Shown: positions 52,726 to 61,468 of the stretch, one piece after another
Position numbering within the stretch: the stretch's first letter is position 1
How the letters are laid out: the number at the start of each line of letters is the position of its first letter
DNA from: Halovivax limisalsi
Lineage (GTDB): Archaea > Halobacteriota > Halobacteria > Halobacteriales > Natrialbaceae
Reading direction: 5' to 3'
Assembly (NCBI RefSeq): GCF_023093535.1
Contig: NZ_CP095757.1
Coordinates: forward strand, 1,736,001 to 1,800,000
Length of the DNA: 64,000 nucleotides
Made by a program: the position numbers and the translations under genes
Notes under the pieces: model-generated
What the model was told of the DNA's origin: nothing
The model's database searches: none
The model's input: the letters and a program-made list of their open reading frames with translations, nothing else

Positions 52726-52776
52726 ATGAACGTCGTTCGTGTCTATCGGAGGGATCTCTCGTGGGCGTCGAAATAA
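52726..52776 (+). other. Possible 16-codon upstream open frame overlapping the HD gene start
   Basis: ATG at 52726 opens 16 codons (MNVVRVYRRDLSWASK) and a TAA at 52774-52776, in a different frame from the HD gene. The stop overlaps the start region of the main gene, and the ATG sits at the position expected for a leaderless transcript. It may be a regulatory or coupling frame, or chance. Confidence 0.3.
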
Positions 52777-53435
52777 CCGAACCGGAGATCAGCGAGGCCG
52801 AGTACGCCGAGATGGAGCGATTCGTCTTCGAGTACCTCTCCGCCAGCGTCGAGAAGGAAGACGACGGCGGCCGGATGCGCTGGTACCCCTGGCACTCCGC
52901 CGAGTACCGGCACAATCACATCCGCAACGTCGCCGAGCTGGCGGCCGACATCGCGCAGGCGGAGGGAGCGAACGTCGACGTGACCCGGACCGCGGCGATC
53001 TTTCACGACGTGGCCAAACTCGAGACCGCGCAAGATCGCCACGCCGAGGCCGGTGCCCGCATCGCACGCGAGTACCTCGCCGCCCAGGGCGACTACCCGA
53101 GTTCGTTCGTGGACCAGGTCTGTCGGGCCGTCGAGAACCACTCCTACCAGGGACCGGTCACCGACCTGCCCCTCGAGACGCAGTGTCTGATCGAGGCGGA
53201 CCTCCTCGACAAGGTCGGCGCAAACGGCACCGCGCTGATGCTCCTGCGGATGGGCTACGAGTCGCGGGTCCACATGGACGCCGACGAGATGGTTTCGCGC
53301 GTTCTCGAACGCGGGGTCGACGCCGCGGAGCGCGTCGAGAGCCAGACGGCGACGGACATCGCCCACCGGCGACTCAAGCGCGTCAAGTGGTTCCGCGAGT
53401 GGCTCGAAGACGAGATCGCCGGCATGGGCGAGTGA
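52761..53435 (+). CDS. HD-domain phosphohydrolase-like protein
   Basis: A 224-residue protein with the HD metal site: His51/His53 in YRHNHIRNVAE, His82-Asp83 in AAIFHDVAKLE and a further acidic residue in the LIEADLLDKVG segment. HENHS-type motif NHSYQGP contributes His. Members hydrolyse nucleotides or phosphate esters; the substrate is unknown. I take the GTG at 52761, which is preceded 8 nt upstream by a strong Shine-Dalgarno-like GGAGGG. This is unusual here, where most genes are leaderless. Confidence 0.85.
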   Translation: MGVEITEPEISEAEYAEMERFVFEYLSASVEKEDDGGRMRWYPWHSAEYRHNHIRNVAELAADIAQAEGANVDVTRTAAIFHDVAKLETAQDRHAEAGARIAREYLAAQGDYPSSFVDQVCRAVENHSYQGPVTDLPLETQCLIEADLLDKVGANGTALMLLRMGYESRVHMDADEMVSRVLERGVDAAERVESQTATDIAHRRLKRVKWFREWLEDEIAGMGE

Positions 53436-53587
53436 CGCGTTCGCCGAATCGGTCGGTGTCCATTCGGTCACTGCCCCGCTCGATCCGATACCGATTGTAA
53501 CCGAACCGGTTCTACTCGCACTCGATTCGGGTGCGATCGCTCCCAGCGTTTGGCAATCGTTCTCCTTCCGCGGGAACCGCCGTTTCC

Positions 53588-53618
53588 GTATAGGTACGCG
53601 GGGGTCCTACCTGTATAC
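53588..53618. promoter_or_regulatory. Inverted repeat overlapping the DoxX gene promoter
   Basis: GTATAGGTA (53588-53596) and TACCTGTATAC (53608-53618) form a near-palindrome. The right arm coincides with the position of the TATA box expected for a leaderless start at 53636. It may be an operator for a dimeric regulator. Confidence 0.4.
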
Positions 53619-53635
53619 GTAGAGGTGCAAGGACG

Positions 53636-54193
53636 ATGTCAACGACGACCCGAAACCGACTCGAGGCCCAGTACGGCAGACTCTCCATCAACGGCCGGCC
53701 CCACGCGCTCAGCGCGGTGACGATCGTGGCGCTCCGACTCGTGATGGGCGGCGTGATGCTGTTCGCCGGCCTCGGTAAGGTGAGCGAGTGGCCGTTCGAC
53801 GCGAGCGGCTTCCTCGTCCACGGTGTCGACCCGGCGAGCCCGGTCAGCGGACTCTACGCGACGATGGCCGGGACGCCCGTCGTGCTCGAGGCGATCAACG
53901 TGATCGTACCGGCGACGCAGCTCCTGATCGGCGTCGCGCTGCTCACGGGTGCGTTCGTCCGACTCGCCGCGCTGGGCGGGGCCGTGCAGATGGTCCTGTT
54001 CTACCTCGGCGGGTGGGCCGGCGACTGGCTGGCGCTGTTCGACTCGACGCTGGTCTACGCGTTCGTCTTCCTCGCGCTCGGGGCGTTCGCGGCCGGTCGG
54101 ATGGCCGGACTCGACGCCTACATCGAGCGCCTCCGCGTCGGCGATCGACGACTGATCGAGCGGTTCCCGCGGCTCAGGTACGTTCTGGGCTGA
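53636..54193 (+). CDS. DoxX family membrane protein
   Basis: A 185-residue protein with four transmembrane helices (about 28-48, 78-103, 107-128 and 135-155), and the DoxX signature RLVMGGVMLFAGLGKVSEWPF in the first. The C-terminal tail is amphipathic (RVGDRRLIERFPRLRYVLG). DoxX-like proteins are tied to redox and thiosulfate/quinone chemistry in some archaea, but the role here is unknown. An inverted repeat overlaps the putative promoter just upstream. Confidence 0.9.
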   Translation: MSTTTRNRLEAQYGRLSINGRPHALSAVTIVALRLVMGGVMLFAGLGKVSEWPFDASGFLVHGVDPASPVSGLYATMAGTPVVLEAINVIVPATQLLIGVALLTGAFVRLAALGGAVQMVLFYLGGWAGDWLALFDSTLVYAFVFLALGAFAAGRMAGLDAYIERLRVGDRRLIERFPRLRYVLG

Positions 54194-54245
54194 GCGGACG
54201 GTCGATCCGAGCGAACGGCGACCCCGACCGATGTTTTGTGATCGA

Positions 54246-54929
54246 TTACAGCAGCCCTGACGCCCCGAGGCCGAGGAAGAGGGCGCCGAACCCGGCGAGG
54301 ACGACGCCGCTGAGCGTCGCGATGACCGGCGCGAGTTCGTCGACCCTGTCGCCCACCTCGACCAGCGTGGCGGGAAAGACGACGATCCAGACGACGATCC
54401 CGCCGAAGAAGCCGATCAGGAGCGTCGGCGAGCCGGTTTCGACGACGAGCGTGCCGGCGAGGTCGGTTCCCACCAGCGGTACGTGGGAGAAGACGTCGAG
54501 GGTCCCCTCCTTCAGCAGTCCTACGCCGACCGTCACCCAGAACCCGATCTGATAGGGGTTCGTCGCGGCGAGGACGAACGTCTTTTTGAACCCAGCTGCG
54601 GCGCCGGCGTCGTCCTCGATGCGCGAGGCGAACGCCTTGCGGGCGCTCCGGAACGCGTCGATCGCGAAGTAACACATGAGGAGGCCGCCGAACAGGTACA
54701 GCAGCGGGCGGATCGCCGGCTGCGCGTCGATCACGGTGACGACGCCGACCAGCGTGAGGACGAAGAACAGGGCGTCCGCGGTGAACGCCCCGAGCCCGGC
54801 CGTAAAGCCGGGGACCCAGCCCCGGAGCACGCTCTCCTCGGCGATGATGGCGTTCATCGGCCCCGGCGGCGCCGCGAGCGCCAGGCCGAAGATCGCGCCG
54901 ACGACGAGCGTACCGACCGACTCGAACAC
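54246..54929 (-). CDS. LysE/RhtB family amino acid exporter
   Basis: A 227-residue membrane protein with six helices. The family start GLALAAPPGPMNAIIAEESV (about 14-33) is clear, and ATNPYQIGFWVTVGVG (about 122-137) is the mid-protein signature. Such carriers export amino acids such as lysine, threonine or homoserine. I chose the GTG at 54929, which opens the first helix and gives the usual length; the in-frame upstream part is polar. It converges with the DoxX gene. Confidence 0.88.
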   Translation of the reverse strand: MFESVGTLVVGAIFGLALAAPPGPMNAIIAEESVLRGWVPGFTAGLGAFTADALFFVLTLVGVVTVIDAQPAIRPLLYLFGGLLMCYFAIDAFRSARKAFASRIEDDAGAAAGFKKTFVLAATNPYQIGFWVTVGVGLLKEGTLDVFSHVPLVGTDLAGTLVVETGSPTLLIGFFGGIVVWIVVFPATLVEVGDRVDELAPVIATLSGVVLAGFGALFLGLGASGLL

Positions 54930-55043
54930 GTGGCCGTCTCGGCGCGACGCGATCAAAAATGTCCCGGTGGCGGCGAAGCGGAACGAATTCGAGCTGTTCC
55001 GGTGTATGCGACCGTCCGACTGCACCGCCACCGTGAACGGTGT

Positions 55044-57539
55044 TCAGGCCTTGGCCTGCCAGCTTCGCACGCTGTCGGCGCTGACACCGTCGACGTCGGA
55101 CGCGATTGCGTCCGGGTCGGCCTCGGAGAGGTCGTCGACGCTCTCGATGCCGGCTTCGGCCAGTTTCTCCGCGGTCTTCGCGCCGATACCGTCGAGCGAT
55201 TCGAGGTCGGAGCCGCTTTCGGCCTCGCGAGCCTGGTACTCGCGGTAGTTGCAGATCGGACAGCCCAGTTCCCAGGGGTCGTCGTCATCGTTGTGGACGA
55301 CGAGTTCGGGCAGGTCGTGCTCGTCGCAGCGCTCGTCCGTGACTTCGATCTCCCCCCGGCGGGGCAGCGGGAGCGAGTAGTCGCAGTCGGGGTAGCGCGT
55401 ACAGCCGACCAGTCGTGACCCGCTTTGTAGGGTCTTGATCGCGAGTTCACCGCCGTGCTCGTCGTGGCACTCGGGACAGTCACCGATCAGCGGTCCCTCG
55501 CCGGCGTCGTCCGCGGCGCACTGCGGACAGCCGTGGACGAACGTCTGGCGCCCGGCGAGCATCTTGATCTCCTTGAGGTCGTGCTCGTCGCAGGTCTCCT
55601 CGAGGATGTGGGGCTTGCCGGTCGACGGGAGCTGGAGGGTGTACTCGCAGTCGGGGTAGCCGTCGCAGCCGACGAAGTACGAACCGTAGCGGCTCCGCCG
55701 GACGAGCAGATCCTCGCCGCACTCCGGACACGGCCCCAGGCGCTTGTCGTCCTTGAGCGACTGGCGGAGGTGGTCGCCGATCTCCTCGCGCGAGTCGGCC
55801 AGTTCCGCGAAGATCTCCTCGAGCATCTCCCGGGACTCCTCGGTGACGTCGTCCAGCGTGGCCTCGCCGGAGGCGATGGCGTCCATGTCGGCTTCGAGCT
55901 GGGCGGTCATCTCCTCGCTGACGACCTCGTCGGCGAACTGCTCGGCCGCGTCGACGACGGCCATCGCGAGCTTCGTCGGTCGCGGCGGATCGTCCTCGAC
56001 GTAGCCGCGTTCGTATAGCTTTTCTACAATATTGTGCCGCGTCGACTTCGTGCCGATCCCCATGTCCTCCATGGTCTCGATCAGCCGGGATTGACCGTAG
56101 CGTCGCGGCGGCTGCGTCTGCTTGGCCTCGATCTCGGCGTCGGTGAGCGCGAGGGTCTCGCCCTCGTCGACGTCGGGAACGAAGTTCTCGCTGGTGTTGA
56201 AGTACGGGTAGACCGCGTGGTAGCCGGGTTCGACCAGCCGTTTGCCGTTGGCCTTGAGCGAGTGGTCCTCGACGTCGGCGACCACCTTGAGGTGTTCCCA
56301 GCGGGCCGCCTCGGCCAGCGTCGCGTAGAACCGCCGGACGACGAGTTCGAAGATCTCCCACTCGTCGTCGGAGACGTCGCCGCGCGAGGGGATCTCGCCC
56401 GTCGGGTGGATCGGCGGGTGGTCGGTCGTCTCCTCGTCGCCCTCCGTGGCCACGAGGTCGTCGTCGGCATCGAGGAGGTCTTCCGCACTCTCCCCGAGCG
56501 TTGGGTGGCCGACGAACTCGTCGAGCAGCGCTTCGGGGTCGAGATCGTCGGGGTAGACCGTGTTATCGGTGCGCGGGTACGTCATGTAGCCCGCGGTGTA
56601 GAGGTCCTCCGCGATCGACATCGCGCGCTTGGCCGAGTAGCCGATCGCGCTGGCCGCGCGGATGAACTGCGTGGTGTTGAACGGGGCCGGCGGCGCGTCG
56701 GTTCGCGTCCGGCGATTGACGTCGGTGACCGTCGCCTCGCTCGCCGACGCGAGCGTCTCGAAGACGCTCTCGGCGACCGACTCGTCCCAGACGCGTTCGG
56801 CCTCGTTGTCGTCCTCGTCGAGGTAGTAGTACTGCGCGTCGAAGGCGTCGCCCGCGCCGCCGTCTTTTGCGAGATCAGCGAACAGTTCCCAGTAGTCGTC
56901 GGGGTCGAACGCCTCGATCTCGCGCTCGCGGTCGACGATCAGCTTCAGGGTGGGACTCTGGACCCGGCCGACGGAGATGAAGTCGTTGCCGAGCTGGCCG
57001 GCCGACAGCGAGAGAAAGCGGGTGAGCGACGCGCCCCAGATGAGGTCGATGATCTGGCGGGCCTCGCCAGCGGCCGCCAGGTCGAAGTCCAGCGACTCCG
57101 GCTCGTTGAACGCGCGGGTGACCTCGTTCTCGGTGATCGAGGAGAAGCGCACCCGCTGGATCGGGACGTCCTCGTCGACGTCGCGGACGATCTCGTAAGC
57201 TTCCTTGCCGATGAGTTCGCCCTCGCGGTCGTAGTCGGTCGCGATCGTCACCGTCTCGGCCCGCCGGGCGAGGATCCGCAGCGTCGAGACGATGTCCTCC
57301 TTCGTCGGGCGCTTCTCGACGCTCGCGTCGATCAGCTCGACGGGTTCGACGTCCCGCCAGTCGCCGTACTCCGGGGGGAAGTCGACGCCAACGACGTGCC
57401 CGGAGAGCCCGACGCACCGTTTCCCGCCCCACTCGTAGACGTTGACGCCGCTCTCGCGCGTCGACTGCATCGAGCCGCCGCTCAGGATCTCCGCGATCCG
57501 CCTCGCCGCGTTGTCCTTCTCGGTGACGATCAGTTCCAC
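55044..57539 (-). CDS. topA: DNA topoisomerase I (type IA) with C-terminal HhH tail
   Basis: An 831-residue enzyme. The Toprim domain opens ELIVTEKDNAARRIAEILSG, with the acidic metal site in ATDYDREGELIG. The catalytic Tyr is in YMTYPRTDNT near residue 320. Several four-Cys zinc ribbons follow (CPECGEDLLV, CDGYPDCEY, CPECHDEHGG, CTRYPDCDY). The last 50 residues form a helix-hairpin-helix (DGIGAKTAEKLAEAGIESVD). It relaxes negative supercoils. The start is GTG at 57539, directly before the conserved ELIVTEKD. Longer than bacterial-type minimal enzymes because of the extra ribbons and HhH. Confidence 0.96.
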   Translation of the reverse strand: MELIVTEKDNAARRIAEILSGGSMQSTRESGVNVYEWGGKRCVGLSGHVVGVDFPPEYGDWRDVEPVELIDASVEKRPTKEDIVSTLRILARRAETVTIATDYDREGELIGKEAYEIVRDVDEDVPIQRVRFSSITENEVTRAFNEPESLDFDLAAAGEARQIIDLIWGASLTRFLSLSAGQLGNDFISVGRVQSPTLKLIVDREREIEAFDPDDYWELFADLAKDGGAGDAFDAQYYYLDEDDNEAERVWDESVAESVFETLASASEATVTDVNRRTRTDAPPAPFNTTQFIRAASAIGYSAKRAMSIAEDLYTAGYMTYPRTDNTVYPDDLDPEALLDEFVGHPTLGESAEDLLDADDDLVATEGDEETTDHPPIHPTGEIPSRGDVSDDEWEIFELVVRRFYATLAEAARWEHLKVVADVEDHSLKANGKRLVEPGYHAVYPYFNTSENFVPDVDEGETLALTDAEIEAKQTQPPRRYGQSRLIETMEDMGIGTKSTRHNIVEKLYERGYVEDDPPRPTKLAMAVVDAAEQFADEVVSEEMTAQLEADMDAIASGEATLDDVTEESREMLEEIFAELADSREEIGDHLRQSLKDDKRLGPCPECGEDLLVRRSRYGSYFVGCDGYPDCEYTLQLPSTGKPHILEETCDEHDLKEIKMLAGRQTFVHGCPQCAADDAGEGPLIGDCPECHDEHGGELAIKTLQSGSRLVGCTRYPDCDYSLPLPRRGEIEVTDERCDEHDLPELVVHNDDDDPWELGCPICNYREYQAREAESGSDLESLDGIGAKTAEKLAEAGIESVDDLSEADPDAIASDVDGVSADSVRSWQAKA

Positions 57540-57811
57540 GCCGTCTCACCTCCGCCGGCCGTCGCTCGCGTTCGCATCGGCCGGGGCTACGCCGGTCGCC
57601 CCCATAACCGTTTCGGCGAAACCGCAAGACAGCGCGGGTGTGCGCGCCGTACGCGGGCGATGCGCGCCTGCGCGAACGACCGTGTATGGCTGACGGGGGC
57701 GTCGGGTGTATGGCCGACCGTGGTGGACGATCGCCGTTGATCCGTGTGGTACGCCTCGCGTGAGATAACGCGGTTAGAACCATTTAACATGAAAGCTCAA
57801 TTATCGAACGC

Positions 57812-58057
57812 ATGGCGCGTAACGGTAGTCCTCAGATCACGATTGGTACGCTCATTTCGAATGTCGTGGTTCCGCTACTAATCGCAGGTGTAGCGGCAAC
57901 GCTCGGGGCAGGGGCCTCGAACGCAGTTGTGGGTCACGATTCGGGGCTGATCGGCATCATCCTGTGGCTCTTCTTCGGGGCGATTTTCTACGCGCTCTCA
58001 CTTCCGTTGTACTGGTTCGTCTTCGTGCGCGAGTGGCGAATACGGCCGGAGTGCTGA
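57812..58057 (+). CDS. Small two-helix membrane protein
   Basis: An 81-residue protein with a Gly/Ala-rich first helix (about 10-34) and a second strongly hydrophobic helix with aromatic residues (about 45-72, LWLFFGAIFYALSLPLYWFV), ending in a basic RPEC tail. No family is recognised. TTAGAACCATTTAAC lies 25-40 bp before the ATG at 57812. The composition (slightly lower GC) differs a little from its neighbours. The function is unknown. Confidence 0.6.
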   Translation: MARNGSPQITIGTLISNVVVPLLIAGVAATLGAGASNAVVGHDSGLIGIILWLFFGAIFYALSLPLYWFVFVREWRIRPEC

Positions 58058-58178
58058 CCCACCGACCGCCGGCTCGGCCACGACACCGCTCGACAACCGA
58101 TAGTGGGGCGCTTTCGACAGGAGGATCACGACGACAGCTAGGCGGTAGACACGGGTTAGAATCGAACGACGGTCCGAT

Positions 58179-59567
58179 TCACACCTGATGTAACCGCCAC
58201 CGATCGACGTAGCACTCGACGCCCGCGTCGGTCTCGACGAACTCCACTGGGATTCGATCGCCGGCGGCCGACAGCGTCTCGAACTCGCCTTCGTCGATAT
58301 CGACGGGAATCAGCGGTTGCCACTCGCCTTCGCCGTCGATCGGGCCGCCGATCCGCAGCCGGAGTGTCCCGCCGCTCGGCTCCACTTCGGCGCGCTTGAT
58401 CCCGCGGTAGGACTCGTAGGTCCCGCTGAACGCGTCGAACCGGTCGCGGCGCCGGAAGAACGGTAGCGTCTCGGGGTCCGGCCCGGTGAGCGCCGCGAAG
58501 ACGCCCTTTCCGAGTTCCGCCAGGCCGTAGCCCGGACTCGCGTTCGCGAGGAGGGCGATGGCGAGGTCGCGATCGGGACTGAACCCGGCGTAGGCGGTCG
58601 AGACGGCGATCGAGCCGCCGTGGCCGATCAGGGTGTCGCCGGCCACATTGCGCGTTCGCCAGCCGTAGCCGTACGGGCCGGCCGGCGTCTTGGCGTGGGG
58701 CTCGTAGGCCCGCTGCAGGACGGATTCGTCGACGAGTCTGGTTCCGTCGAGTTCGCCGCCGCGGAGGTGCAGCCGGCAGTACCGGACGAGGTCGGTCACG
58801 GGTGCGAGCAGGCCGCCGGCGGCCGCGCTGTGCTCGCGAATCGGCAGCGGATGGGGCTCGAGTTCGTCGTCGGGAGCGAAGTACGGCGTCATCCGATCCT
58901 CGAAGGCCTCGAACCGGTCGCCGTCGAACGTCGAGCGATCCATCCCGAGCGGGTCGAGGATCTCTTCGGTGACGTAGTCGGTGTACGGTCGGTCGGTGAC
59001 CGCTTCGATGACTTCCCCGACGAGCGTATAGCCCGAGTTGCAGTACAGCCACCGCTCGCCCGGCTCGCCGACGAGCTCGTCGGTCGCACCCTCGATGTGG
59101 GCCAGTACGTCCTCGCGCGATCCGAGCGGGATCCCGGCCTCCCCGGTACCCATCTGTCTGCCCAGAAGGGCTTCGCTCGCCGCGAGCGATGGGAAGCCGG
59201 ACGTGTGCGAGAGGAGGTGGTGAAGGGTGATCTCCTCGGGGACGTCGACGTCCAGGTGCGCGGTGACCGAATCGTCGAGCGAGAGATCGCCGGCCTCGAC
59301 GAGCTGGAGCGTCGCCAGCGAGGCGAACGACTTCGAGACCGAGCCGATCCCGTAGATCGTCTCGGGCGTCGCCGGCTCGTTGGTCGCCAGATCGCGCGAG
59401 CCGTAGCCCCTCGCGTACCGGACCCCCTCGCGGTCCGCGATCGCGAGGCTCAGCCCTGGAATGTCGTCCTCGGCAAGTCGCGTTCGCAGCACCGAATCGA
59501 TCGTGGAGAGTGTGTCGGCGTCGAGCGACCCCCGATCGTTCGAGCTCTCTCGGTCGTTTGGTGGCAT
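58179..59567 (-). CDS. Serine hydrolase of the beta-lactamase/penicillin-binding-protein class C type
   Basis: A 462-residue protein. The catalytic triad motifs are Ser76-Val-Ser-Lys79 in GIGSVSKSF, Tyr175-Cys-Asn177 in LYCNSGYT (the YxN motif), and HGG in IGHGGSIAVS. Residues 1-360 are the catalytic domain and about 365-462 a beta-sheet C-terminal domain (FFRRRDRFDAFSGTYESYRG). There is no signal peptide, so it is probably cytoplasmic. Archaeal members are esterases or peptidases rather than true beta-lactamases; the substrate is unknown. ATG 59567 gives the best start. It is divergent from the MATE gene. Confidence 0.9.
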   Translation of the reverse strand: MPPNDRESSNDRGSLDADTLSTIDSVLRTRLAEDDIPGLSLAIADREGVRYARGYGSRDLATNEPATPETIYGIGSVSKSFASLATLQLVEAGDLSLDDSVTAHLDVDVPEEITLHHLLSHTSGFPSLAASEALLGRQMGTGEAGIPLGSREDVLAHIEGATDELVGEPGERWLYCNSGYTLVGEVIEAVTDRPYTDYVTEEILDPLGMDRSTFDGDRFEAFEDRMTPYFAPDDELEPHPLPIREHSAAAGGLLAPVTDLVRYCRLHLRGGELDGTRLVDESVLQRAYEPHAKTPAGPYGYGWRTRNVAGDTLIGHGGSIAVSTAYAGFSPDRDLAIALLANASPGYGLAELGKGVFAALTGPDPETLPFFRRRDRFDAFSGTYESYRGIKRAEVEPSGGTLRLRIGGPIDGEGEWQPLIPVDIDEGEFETLSAAGDRIPVEFVETDAGVECYVDRWRLHQV

Positions 59568-59711
59568 ACGCCTTCGTTCTCGGGCGACCGACATGAACGT
59601 TCAGTCGGTTGGCATACCGACTTCCCGCTCGGCGACCGGTCGTCCCGGCAAGCCGCTCGCGGATTGCCATCCTTTAACTTGCGACCTCCCGACCGTCCAC
59701 CCGAGTCTTCC

Positions 59712-61211
59712 GTGTCGCAGCCAGATCGAAAGGGGATCGACGTGACGACGGGGGCGATCACGCCCAAGCTGTTCGCCCTGTCGTGGCCGCTCGTTCTCGG
59801 GAACCTCCTCCAGACGGTCTACAACCTGGCCGATATGTTCTGGGTGGGGATGATTCCCGGCGACCAGGACATCGGCGTCGCGGCGGTCTCGCTCATGTTT
59901 CCGCTGTCGTGGATGTTCGTCTCGACGGCGATGGGCCTGACCGCGTCGACGATCGCGCTCGTCTCCCAGTACGTCGGGGCGGACCGGCGTCGGCAGGCGG
60001 ACCGGGCCGTCGCGCAGTCGATCCTCCTCGCGATCGTCGTCTCGGTCGTCCTCGCGGCCTTCGGCCTCGCGTTCAGGGAACCGATCCTCCGGCTGATGGG
60101 CGCTGAAGGGCCCGTATTCACCGCCGCGCTGGTCTACATCGAGGTGATATTTCTCACCCTTCCGCTGACGTTCCTGTTCTTCGTGTTCCGGTCGTCGCTG
60201 CAGGGCGCCGGGGATACGCGGACCGCGATGTGGCTCGTTCTCATCTCGGCCGGCCTCAACGTCGTCATCGACCCGCTGTTCATCCTCGGCTGGGGCCCCG
60301 TCCCGGCGATGGGGACGCGGGGTGCGGCGATCGCCACCCTCATCTCGCGGGGCGTCGCGACCGTCGCCGGAATTTACATCCTCCTCGAGGGAACCTACGG
60401 CGTCAAACTCTACGTGCGCGACTTGCGCCCCGACTGGGCCCTTCTCTACCGGTTGGTCGACGTCGGGTATCCGGCCACGCTCGACGGCTGGGTTCGCAGT
60501 TTCGCCGCCGTGGCGATGGCCGGCTTCGTGGCCCGTTTCGGCTACACCGCGACGGCCGCGTACGGCATCGGCATCAGGTTGATGTCCGTCACCTGGTCGG
60601 TCTCGGGCGCCGTCGGCCAGGCGACGGCGACCGGGGTCGGCCAGAACCTCGGCGCGAACGCGCCGGACCGGGCCCGGACCGTCGCACGGACGGCCGTGCT
60701 CGGAACGATGGGTTTCATCGCCGCCTGCGCCGCACTGGTGTTCGCGTTCCCGTACCAGGCGATGGCCATCTTCGTGGACAATTCCGACACCATCGAAGAG
60801 GGTGTACGATTCATGCGCATCGTCTCACCGTTCTGGGCACTCTTCGCGGCCGTGATGGTAATCCAGGGCGCGTTCCGCGGCGCCGGGAGTACCCGCTCGG
60901 CGATGATCCTCTCCGTCCTCTCGCGGTGGGTGTTTCGCGTCCCGGTCGCGCTCGCCCTCGCCTTTACCGCGGTGACGATCCCCTACACCGACATCACCGT
61001 CCCGACCGTCCCGGGCGTGGATCTCGGCGTCGACGGTATCTGGATCGCGTTCGCGGTCGGGATGGCCGCCTCGTTCGTGGTCGCCGTGCTCTGGCTCCGC
61101 TTTGGCAACTGGACCGAAGCCGTCATCGAAGACGAGGGCCCGACCGCAGGCGCCCCCGCCGGGGAAGCGGTCGGCGAAGACGACGACTCGCCGGAGCTCA
61201 TCGACGACTGA
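59712..61211 (+). CDS. MATE family efflux transporter
   Basis: A 499-residue transporter with twelve predicted helices in two six-helix halves (about 25-235 and 260-460). MATE features are FALSWPLVLGNLLQTVYNLA and DMFWVGMIPG near the start, FRSSLQGAGDTRTAMW (about 165-180) and the second-half FRGAGSTRSAMILS. It exports drugs or metabolites by Na+ or H+ antiport. The C-terminal tail is acidic (EDDDSPELIDD). The start GTG at 59712 follows the divergent serine hydrolase promoter region; longer in-frame extensions are antisense to that gene. Confidence 0.93.
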   Translation: MSQPDRKGIDVTTGAITPKLFALSWPLVLGNLLQTVYNLADMFWVGMIPGDQDIGVAAVSLMFPLSWMFVSTAMGLTASTIALVSQYVGADRRRQADRAVAQSILLAIVVSVVLAAFGLAFREPILRLMGAEGPVFTAALVYIEVIFLTLPLTFLFFVFRSSLQGAGDTRTAMWLVLISAGLNVVIDPLFILGWGPVPAMGTRGAAIATLISRGVATVAGIYILLEGTYGVKLYVRDLRPDWALLYRLVDVGYPATLDGWVRSFAAVAMAGFVARFGYTATAAYGIGIRLMSVTWSVSGAVGQATATGVGQNLGANAPDRARTVARTAVLGTMGFIAACAALVFAFPYQAMAIFVDNSDTIEEGVRFMRIVSPFWALFAAVMVIQGAFRGAGSTRSAMILSVLSRWVFRVPVALALAFTAVTIPYTDITVPTVPGVDLGVDGIWIAFAVGMAASFVVAVLWLRFGNWTEAVIEDEGPTAGAPAGEAVGEDDDSPELIDD

Positions 61212-61468
61212 TCGGACGATTCACGGCCGACGGCTCGAAGCCGTCGACCGAGTCCCAGCCCACGGTCGTCCGGAGCCGGGGCGGAGTGGCCTGCTGACGG
61301 GACTCGATCGAGGGCTGGCGATCGCTGTCGCGGCCGGTGTTCGGGTCTCCGACCGTGGCCCGGCTCTCGCGAGTCAGTCTCCCTACAACAATCGACTGTA
61401 GTCCGCGGCGCTACAATAATCAATTTACGGACACGTTGACGGCCCTCGCGGCCGTCCGATCCGATACG

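Noticed and set aside
58179-59567. True beta-lactamase conferring drug resistance
   Set aside because: The SxxK, YxN and HGG motifs show the fold, but archaea lack peptidoglycan and there is no signal peptide. A general serine hydrolase is more honest.
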